DNA from: Candidatus Cloacimonadota bacterium
GTDB lineage: Bacteria > Cloacimonadota > Cloacimonadia > Cloacimonadales > TCS61
DNA length: 11,917 bases
Direction: 5' to 3'
Assembly (NCBI GenBank): GCA_027064945.1
Contig: JAMOPB010000239.1
Coordinates: 1-11,917, forward strand
Part shown: positions 7,636 to 11,917 of the stretch, one piece after another
Layout of the letters: each line of letters opens with the position of its first letter
Numbering within the stretch: the stretch's first letter is position 1
Notes under the pieces: model-generated
Seen by the model: only the letters and a program-made list of their open reading frames with translations
What the model was told of the DNA's origin: nothing
The model's database searches: none
Program-made: the position numbers and the translations under genes

Positions 7636-7664
7636 ATTATCTTATTTATATATTTATATCACAC

Positions 7665-8069
7665 TTAGTGTTTTTCTTGGCAAAGTTCCACCAATACACC
7701 ACCGGTAGATTTTGGATGCAAGAAAGCAATATCAGCACCATGAGCACCGGGACGTGGAGTTTTATCAATCAAACGCATATCTGTTTCTGCAAGTTCGAGT
7801 AATCGTTCTTGTAGATTTTCAGTAGCGAAGGCAATATGATGCACGCCTTGCCCTTTTTTCTCAATAAATTTGGCAATCGGACTATCAGGGCTAGTTGCTT
7901 CCAAAAGCTCAATACGTACCTCTTTTCCTACCGGAATGAACGCTACTTTTACTTTTTGTGATTCAACTACTTCGATAGCTTCAAGCTTCAATCCCAAATT
8001 TTCATAAATCTTGATTGATTCTTCCAAGTTTTTTACTGCGATACCAATATGACTAACTTTTTCTATCAT
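7665..8069 (-). CDS. mce: Methylmalonyl-CoA epimerase
   Basis: This 134-residue glyoxalase/VOC-fold enzyme interconverts (R)- and (S)-methylmalonyl-CoA. The family pattern is clear: HIGIAVKNLEE at the start, SPIAKFIEKKGQGVHHIAF in the middle and AFLHPKSTGGVLVEL near the end. By alignment with the Propionibacterium enzyme the metal ligands would be H7, H78 and E128, with E54 at the position of the fourth ligand (Gln in that enzyme). Its ATG overlaps the korC stop codon as ATGA, so translation is probably coupled. A terminator follows. Placement directly behind 2-oxoglutarate:ferredoxin oxidoreductase genes and before the decarboxylase operon suggests it supplies the (S)-epimer between mutase and decarboxylase. 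No mutase gene is in the window. Confidence 0.95.
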   Translation of the reverse strand: MIEKVSHIGIAVKNLEESIKIYENLGLKLEAIEVVESQKVKVAFIPVGKEVRIELLEATSPDSPIAKFIEKKGQGVHHIAFATENLQERLLELAETDMRLIDKTPRPGAHGADIAFLHPKSTGGVLVELCQEKH

Positions 8070-8626
8070 TTATTGGCTCCTTTTAATACTTTCTCAGCCA
8101 AATCAAAACCAATTTTCATCGCTTTGTTATTCATTTCAGCAAAAGCCGGTTTCATAGATTCTTCCACAGCTTTTTTCAAAGATGAGATTGAAACTACTTT
8201 TGTAACTTTCACTAAAAAAGCTAAACTAAGAATATTTGCGGGAAGAGCTGTTCCTAGCTTTTCAATTGCGATATTTGTGAAAGGATACTCATAAGTTGTT
8301 CCTTCTAAGAAAGTTACATTTTTCACAAACGATGTATCTACAATAACTGTTCCGGTTGAACGCATCTTGGATAAATACTTATCACATGCTTCCTGTGTAA
8401 GAGCAAGCAACACATCAAATCTTGTAGCTTCGGGAAAATCAATTTCTTCATTAGAAATAATAACATCGGCACGTGAAGCTCCACCACGAGATTCAGGTCC
8501 ATAACTTTGAGTTTGAGTAACATTCACACCGTCAATTATAGCTGCTCGTGCTAAGATGATTCCTGCAGTGATTAATCCTTGACCACCACTACCTGACAAT
8601 CTGATTTCTTTTTTCATTTTTTCCAT
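8066..8626 (-). CDS. korC: 2-oxoglutarate:ferredoxin oxidoreductase gamma subunit
   Basis: The 186-residue gamma subunit (pyruvate/2-ketoisovalerate family gamma domain) contributes to the CoA-binding side of the enzyme. Diagnostic stretches are LSGSGGQGLITAG (10-22), QSYGPESRGGASRADVIIS (40-58) and FPEATRFDVLLALTQEACDKY (about 64-84). Its ATG shares a base with the korB stop (TAATG on the minus strand); the AAGGAG seven bases upstream fits this first Met better than the second Met four codons in. The 3' end overlaps the epimerase start. Both overlaps indicate one transcript with coupled translation. The gamma family is shared by several 2-oxoacid oxidoreductases; the Kor assignment comes from the alpha subunit. 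Confidence 0.94.
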   Translation of the reverse strand: MEKMKKEIRLSGSGGQGLITAGIILARAAIIDGVNVTQTQSYGPESRGGASRADVIISNEEIDFPEATRFDVLLALTQEACDKYLSKMRSTGTVIVDTSFVKNVTFLEGTTYEYPFTNIAIEKLGTALPANILSLAFLVKVTKVVSISSLKKAVEESMKPAFAEMNNKAMKIGFDLAEKVLKGANK

Positions 8627-9465
8627 TATTCATCTCCTTTCTCAGGCTGAAGAGATTGAATAAGCTCTGCATAACGCTGAGTATATTCCGGTTTTTTAAT
8701 ATTAACTAAAATTCCGCGTGGATATTTATCTGCTTTCTCTTCTTCAGGTAATTTATTATAAGCTGCAACGGGAATACCTCTTTTTTTCATATCTCGCATC
8801 ATATCAGAAGGAGAACCTTGTTTGTTTAATCTACCATAGATAACAGGACAAGCACTAACAACTTCCACAATTGAGAAGCCTTTATGTTCAAAAGCTTGTT
8901 TGATAATTGATTGTGCTTCAACAGCATGATATGCTGTAGTTCTTGCAACAAATGTAGCTCCTGCACCTTCAGCTAATTTACATATATCAAAAACAGGATC
9001 CAAATTACCATAGCGAGTAGTAGTAGCTATTGCTCCTGTAGGAGTTGTAGGTGAATATTGTCCTCCTGTCATGCCGTAAATATTGTTATTAATTACAATT
9101 ACTGTAAGATCAATATTTCTACGAGCTGCATGAATAAGATGATTTCCACCAATAGCAGAAGAATCACCATCTCCGGTAACAACACATACATTCATTCTAG
9201 GTTTTACCATTTTAATACCGGTTGCAAAAGGAATAGCTCTTCCGTGCAAAGTATGAAGGGTATTAAAATCTACATAAACAGGCATACGGCTAGAGCAACC
9301 AATACCGGAAACCATTGCCATATCATCTTTTTCATAACCAAGTTCATCAACCGCACGAATAATAGCACCAAGAACGATACCATTGGAACAACCAGGGCAC
9401 CATACATGTGGGAATTTCTTTCCATGTCTTAAAAATTTATGGATTCTTTTCTGAGGTATTTTCAT
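8626..9465 (-). CDS. korB: 2-oxoglutarate:ferredoxin oxidoreductase beta subunit (thiamine diphosphate-binding)
   Basis: This 279-residue subunit binds thiamine diphosphate and carries a 4Fe-4S centre. The ThDP/Mg motif is TGDGDSSAIGGNHLIHAARR (97-116) followed by NNNIYGMTGGQYSPTTP (126-142). Candidate cluster ligands are C23 and C26 in WCPGC, C57 in GIGCSSR and C206 in ACPVIYGR, the set expected of beta subunits in this family. Length is normal. The start follows AAGGAGG and overlaps the korA stop as ATGA. With the alpha subunit it oxidatively decarboxylates 2-oxoglutarate to succinyl-CoA, or runs in the reductive direction; the sequence does not fix direction. Confidence 0.96.
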   Translation of the reverse strand: MKIPQKRIHKFLRHGKKFPHVWCPGCSNGIVLGAIIRAVDELGYEKDDMAMVSGIGCSSRMPVYVDFNTLHTLHGRAIPFATGIKMVKPRMNVCVVTGDGDSSAIGGNHLIHAARRNIDLTVIVINNNIYGMTGGQYSPTTPTGAIATTTRYGNLDPVFDICKLAEGAGATFVARTTAYHAVEAQSIIKQAFEHKGFSIVEVVSACPVIYGRLNKQGSPSDMMRDMKKRGIPVAAYNKLPEEEKADKYPRGILVNIKKPEYTQRYAELIQSLQPEKGDE

Positions 9466-10613
9466 TTACGAACCTCCTTAATAGCAGCACTAATTTCGTC
9501 TGGAGTAATTAATTCGCCACTAGTTTTTTGGATCGGATAATATTTTATTTTATTTCCAAGAACACGTTTAAGTTCGCCTAACATTTGTCCTTCATTAAGT
9601 TCAGGAACAACAACAGCTTTCACGTTTTTGAATCTTTCTCTAATTACTTCATCCGGGAAAGGCCAAATTGTAAGAGGTCTAAGCATACCTACTTTACGAC
9701 TTTTTCTTCTAGCAGAACGAACAGCTTCTTTGGCAGCACGAGAAGTAATTCCGGCAGCGAAAACAGCTATACGTGCGTCATCCATTTCATAGTCCTCAAC
9801 TTGAATAAGATCATCCAAATGATAAGTAATTTTCTTTTTTAATCTTGCATTTTGAATTTCTGCTTCATCAGCACGATTTGTAGGGAAACCTTTAGCGTCA
9901 TGAGTAAGACCGGTTACATGATATCTATAACCATCACCGAAACTAGCCATAGGGCTTCTATATTTTGCAGTTTCAGGATAATGTTTATACCATTCAGGTG
10001 GAATTGTTGGTTTAATACGTTCAATAATTTTATTATTATCGATTTCAGGAATTTCCACAGTTTCACGCATATGACCTAACACTTCATCAGAAAGCAATAT
10101 CACGCAAGTACGATATTTTTCAGCAAGATTTACCGCACGGATAGATAATTCATAACTTTCCAATACAGAGTTTGGATATAAAACTATTGCAGGAGCATCG
10201 CCATGATTACCCCAGCGAGCTTGCATAATATCAGCTTGACTGGGTTTAGTAGGAAGTCCTGTACTAGGTCCACCACGCATTACATTCACAACCACGCAAG
10301 GTGTTTCAGTAATTTTGGCAAATCCGATACCTTCTTGCATCAAAGAGAAGCCAGGTCCACTTGTAGCAGTCATAGATTTTGCACCAGCCAAAGAGCCACC
10401 GATAATGGCAGCAATACTAGCAATTTCATCTTCCATTTGTATAAATGTTCCACCAATTTTTGGTAATTCAACTGATAAAATTTCAGCTACTTCGGTGGAT
10501 GGAGTGATAGGATATCCTGCAAAGAAATTTACACCGGCAGCAAGCGCACCACGTGCAATTGCTTCATTTCCTTGCATCAATACTACATTTTTCTTAGTTT
10601 GTTTTTTTGCCAT
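9462..10613 (-). CDS. korA: 2-oxoglutarate:ferredoxin oxidoreductase alpha subunit
   Basis: This 383-residue subunit contains the pyrimidine-binding and transketolase C-terminal domains. Key stretches: GYPITPSTEVAEIL (33-46), QMEDEIASIAAIIGGSLAG (59-77), TATSGPGFSLMQEGIGFAK (82-100) and RGGPSTGLPTKPSQADIMQA (113-132). These closely resemble the archaeal KorA pattern (GPSTG followed by a PSQ/ASQ-D motif and ARWGNHGD) rather than VorB or PorA, so 2-oxoglutarate is the likeliest substrate. A second domain (about 278-383) contains GMLRPLTIWPFPDE. It starts six bases after the ferredoxin-subunit stop, with an AGAGG Shine-Dalgarno sequence inside that gene's end, and overlaps korB. A related branched 2-oxoacid substrate cannot be excluded from sequence alone. 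Confidence 0.93.
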   Translation of the reverse strand: MAKKQTKKNVVLMQGNEAIARGALAAGVNFFAGYPITPSTEVAEILSVELPKIGGTFIQMEDEIASIAAIIGGSLAGAKSMTATSGPGFSLMQEGIGFAKITETPCVVVNVMRGGPSTGLPTKPSQADIMQARWGNHGDAPAIVLYPNSVLESYELSIRAVNLAEKYRTCVILLSDEVLGHMRETVEIPEIDNNKIIERIKPTIPPEWYKHYPETAKYRSPMASFGDGYRYHVTGLTHDAKGFPTNRADEAEIQNARLKKKITYHLDDLIQVEDYEMDDARIAVFAAGITSRAAKEAVRSARRKSRKVGMLRPLTIWPFPDEVIRERFKNVKAVVVPELNEGQMLGELKRVLGNKIKYYPIQKTSGELITPDEISAAIKEVRK

Positions 10614-10619
10614 CTTCTG

Positions 10620-10919
10620 TTACCTCTTCGCTCCTGTAATTGCAAAATCAGGGCATAGCCTGTCGCATAATTCGCAGTGTGTGCATTTTTCCGGTGCTTT
10701 CACATAAGGTGCACCGTCAGGTTTTAGACCTAAAGTTCCAGTAGGACAGAATTCTGCACAAATCCCACATTTTTTACACCAGTCATGATAAATATAAACC
10801 GGACTTTCTTTATAATCGCCTTCGGTTTTTACTTCATTGACCTCGACTTCCATTTTGACGGAGGAATTTTCTTCCTTAATTACAATACCGTCGCGGCGTC
10901 TCTCTACCTTGTCGGACAT
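10620..10919 (-). CDS. korD: Ferredoxin-like delta subunit of 2-oxoglutarate:ferredoxin oxidoreductase
   Basis: A 99-residue protein with two 4Fe-4S clusters: C48, C51, C54, C58 (CKKCGICAEFCP) and C79, C82, C85, C89 (CTHCELCDRLCP). It would pass electrons from the beta-subunit cluster to free ferredoxin. The first 40 residues are charged and cluster-free, an extension common to delta subunits of this family. The Shine-Dalgarno sequence is GGGAGA, five bases before ATG. It is the first gene of the korDABC-epimerase operon and is preceded by a structured leader. A possible upstream small ORF would run 16 bases into its 5' end in another frame. Confidence 0.94.
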   Translation of the reverse strand: MSDKVERRRDGIVIKEENSSVKMEVEVNEVKTEGDYKESPVYIYHDWCKKCGICAEFCPTGTLGLKPDGAPYVKAPEKCTHCELCDRLCPDFAITGAKR

Positions 10920-11059
10920 AATTTTCTCCCATTTTTTTCTGTTTTATGTATATTATTTGAATACTTAGAATTGTTAAATTGTAATAAAATTTGAGCGCTC
11001 CTCACCAAGCGTCTCCGTTTTGATCCGGGTAATTCCTGACTTGTATCGTCATGATACAT
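10904..11059 (-). CDS. Possible small ORF (51 codons) in the kor operon leader
   Basis: A minus-strand ATG at 11059 is preceded by GAGGAG at five bases, the best Shine-Dalgarno in this gap, and opens a frame of 51 codons ending in TAG inside korD. The translation begins MYHDDTSQELPGSKRRRLVR, then becomes AT-rich and Asn/Lys-rich (LQFNNSKYSNN, TEKNGRK) as if non-coding. I recognise no family. It could be a regulatory leader peptide, coupling its translation to korD, a short real gene whose 3' half has decayed, or a chance frame in a structured RNA. The Arg codons CGG, AGA, CGC and AGG in this short span are a mixed, not strongly biased set. Confidence 0.25.
   Translation of the reverse strand: MYHDDTSQELPGSKRRRLVRSAQILLQFNNSKYSNNIHKTEKNGRKLCPTR
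10950..10978 (-). promoter_or_regulatory. Candidate promoter of the korDABC-epimerase operon
   Basis: TTTAAC (10973-10978) and TAATAT (10950-10955) on the minus strand are spaced 17 bases and would start transcription about 20 bases before the korD ATG. The -35 is a poor match and the stretch is very AT-rich, so an upstream start that includes the structured segment is equally possible. Confidence 0.3.
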
Positions 11060-11067
11060 AATTACTC
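10993..11067 (-). promoter_or_regulatory. Structured segment in the kor leader: two consecutive hairpins
   Basis: Two predicted hairpins lie side by side in a GC-richer island within an AT-rich gap. The first to be transcribed (11027-11067) has an outer stem GTAATT/AATTAC extended by one G-T and one G-C pair, an asymmetric internal loop, and an inner stem TGTATC/GATACA with a five-base loop. The second (10993-11015) pairs GAG-CGCT with AGCG-CTC around one bulged A and an eight-base loop, and is followed by AAATTTTATT, a weak terminator-like tail. The pattern resembles a cis-acting leader with an attenuator, but I match no known riboswitch class to it. Alternatively these are leftovers of uvrB 3' processing. 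Confidence 0.4.
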
Positions 11068-11088
11068 CTCGAAAAGCCCTTATATAGG

Positions 11089-11127
11089 AAAAGCGCTTTC
11101 GTAGATTACTATTATTTTACGAAAACG
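11089..11127 (-). terminator. Terminator downstream of uvrB
   Basis: CGTTTTCGTA and TACGAAAGCG (minus strand; arms 11118-11127 and 11094-11103) form a 10-base stem with one G-T pair and a 14-base loop, followed by CTTTTCC. The T-run is short (four), so termination may be partial. It begins about a dozen bases past the uvrB stop. Confidence 0.6.
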
Positions 11128-11139
11128 ACTTAATATTTC

Positions 11140-11917
11140 TTATACTCTTTTAAATTCGGCTATTCTATCTCGAAGCTCAGCAGCTCTCTCAAATTCTAAA
11201 GCAGCTGCTGCTTGTTCCATCTCAGTTGAAAGCAATTCAATAATCTTATCTTTGCTATCCAATTCCAGATAATTCATAAACTTATCTTTCTCTGATTTGG
11301 CAGTTTTCTTCTTCTTTTTTTGAAAACCTGCCGCCACAGTTGTAGATGCCATAATGTCGTCAATATTTTTTTTAATTGTTTGCGGTGTTATATTGTGGTC
11401 ATGATTATAACGAATTTGTTTTTCACGCCTTCGTTGCGTTTCATTAATAGCTATTCGCATCGCATCTGAAATTTTATCTGCATAAAAAATAACTTTGCCG
11501 GAAGAATTTCTTGCAGCTCTTCCAGCTGTTTGAATCAAAGATCTGGTTGAACGCAAAAATCCTGTTTTATCTGCATCCAAAACAGCCACCAAAGAGACTT
11601 CAGGCAAATCTAAGCCTTCTCTTAAAAGATTCACTCCAATTAAAACATCAATTTCACCCAAACGTAAATCTCGAATTATCTTAGAACGTTCCATTGTTTT
11701 GATTTCACTATGCAAATATGTAGCTTTTATTCCGGCTTTTTTCATATATTCAGCTAAATCTTCAGACATTTTTTTAGTTAATGTTGTCACCAAAACTCTT
11801 TCATTTTTAGGAACTCTTATACGAATTTGTTCCAATAAATCATCTACTTGCGTGCCAACCGGTTTAACTTCAATCTCAGGATCTAATAATCCGGTAGGAC
11901 GAATAACTTGTTCAATA
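11140..11917 (-). CDS. uvrB: UvrABC excinuclease subunit B, C-terminal part (5' end beyond the window)
   Basis: UvrB verifies DNA damage handed over by UvrA and recruits UvrC in nucleotide excision repair. The window holds the last 258 codons; the frame is open to the right edge and already reads EQVIRPTGLLDPEIEVKPVG upstream, so the gene starts outside. Helicase-like motifs IV to VI are clear: VLVTTLTKKMSEDLAEY, IGVNLLREGLDLPEVSLVAV and SLIQTAGRAARN. The last 40 residues (LELDSKDKIIELL to ELRDRIAEFKRV) are the UVR domain that binds UvrC. A lysine-rich linker (QKKKKKTAKSEKDK) precedes it. A TTG at 11835 is an internal Leu codon, not the start. A terminator follows, so it is probably not part of the kor operon. 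Confidence 0.97.
   Translation of the reverse strand, partial: IEQVIRPTGLLDPEIEVKPVGTQVDDLLEQIRIRVPKNERVLVTTLTKKMSEDLAEYMKKAGIKATYLHSEIKTMERSKIIRDLRLGEIDVLIGVNLLREGLDLPEVSLVAVLDADKTGFLRSTRSLIQTAGRAARNSSGKVIFYADKISDAMRIAINETQRRREKQIRYNHDHNITPQTIKKNIDDIMASTTVAAGFQKKKKKTAKSEKDKFMNYLELDSKDKIIELLSTEMEQAAAALEFERAAELRDRIAEFKRV

Larger units (their letters stand above)
7341..7664. other. Intergenic region between the kor-epimerase operon and mmdA
   Basis: This 324-base AT-rich gap separates two co-directional operons. Its right end carries the epimerase terminator (7602-7635), its left end the mmdA Shine-Dalgarno sequence. Between them I see no gene and no clear -35/-10 pair; TTGCAT (minus strand, 7405-7410) and TAAAAT (7385-7390) are only 14 bases apart. 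A perfect 12-base palindrome lies at 7380-7391, just downstream of where a promoter would be expected. Confidence 0.65.

Noticed and set aside
10203..10707. Two overlapping plus-strand ORFs of 87 and 130 codons
   Set aside because: Both are antisense to korA and korD and look like codon-bias shadows.
11140..11835. Start of uvrB at the TTG near 11835, giving a 231-residue protein
   Set aside because: The frame stays open to the window edge and the upstream residues are typical UvrB sequence (RPTGLLDPEIEVKPVGTQ), so TTG is an internal Leu codon.

Overview
The window is AT-rich, and every gene I can support lies on the minus strand, so the text follows transcription from right to left. It carries no mobile element, CRISPR array, tRNA or rRNA. 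The gene set points to a strictly anaerobic bacterium: a four-subunit 2-oxoacid:ferredoxin oxidoreductase of the 2-oxoglutarate (Kor) type, and a membrane-bound biotin-dependent Na+-pumping decarboxylase of the methylmalonyl-CoA type. An amino-acid-fermenting Gram-negative lineage such as Cloacimonadota would fit, but that is a guess from gene content and composition, not a demonstrated placement.

Layout in transcription order. (1) The 3' part of uvrB (11140-11917, truncated by the window edge), followed by a hairpin terminator. (2) A 220-base gap with a GC-richer structured stretch, a possible 51-residue small ORF with a good Shine-Dalgarno sequence, and a candidate promoter. (3) A tightly packed operon: ferredoxin subunit korD, korA, korB, korC, then methylmalonyl-CoA epimerase. 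Several junctions overlap (ATGA or TAATG), and a clear terminator sits at about 7602-7635. (4) A 324-base gap that contains this terminator and, further down, a 12-base palindrome. (5) A second operon encoding the decarboxylase: carboxyltransferase alpha (mmdA), a small membrane subunit with an unusual N-terminal extension (oadG-like), biotin carrier (mmdC) and Na+-translocating beta subunit (oadB), ending in another terminator at 3574-3618. (6) A large DinG-type helicase with a fused DnaQ-like exonuclease domain (611-3415). (7) A 420-base gap, then the first 63 codons of tuf (EF-Tu), which runs off the left edge.

The two metabolic operons read as one route. Kor converts 2-oxoglutarate and CoA to succinyl-CoA, CO2 and reduced ferredoxin. 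A methylmalonyl-CoA mutase, not in this window, would give (R)-methylmalonyl-CoA. The epimerase gives the (S)-epimer. The membrane decarboxylase then releases CO2 to form propionyl-CoA while exporting Na+. The order fits glutamate or 2-oxoglutarate fermentation to propionate with energy conserved both as reduced ferredoxin and as a sodium gradient. No biotin carboxylase gene is present, which supports decarboxylation rather than an ATP-dependent carboxylase.

Most of the window is recognisable. The parts that merit a second look are the korDABC leader, the extended OadG-like subunit, the DinG protein that keeps both exonuclease and Fe-S helicase residues, and a strong excess of CCGG over GGCC.
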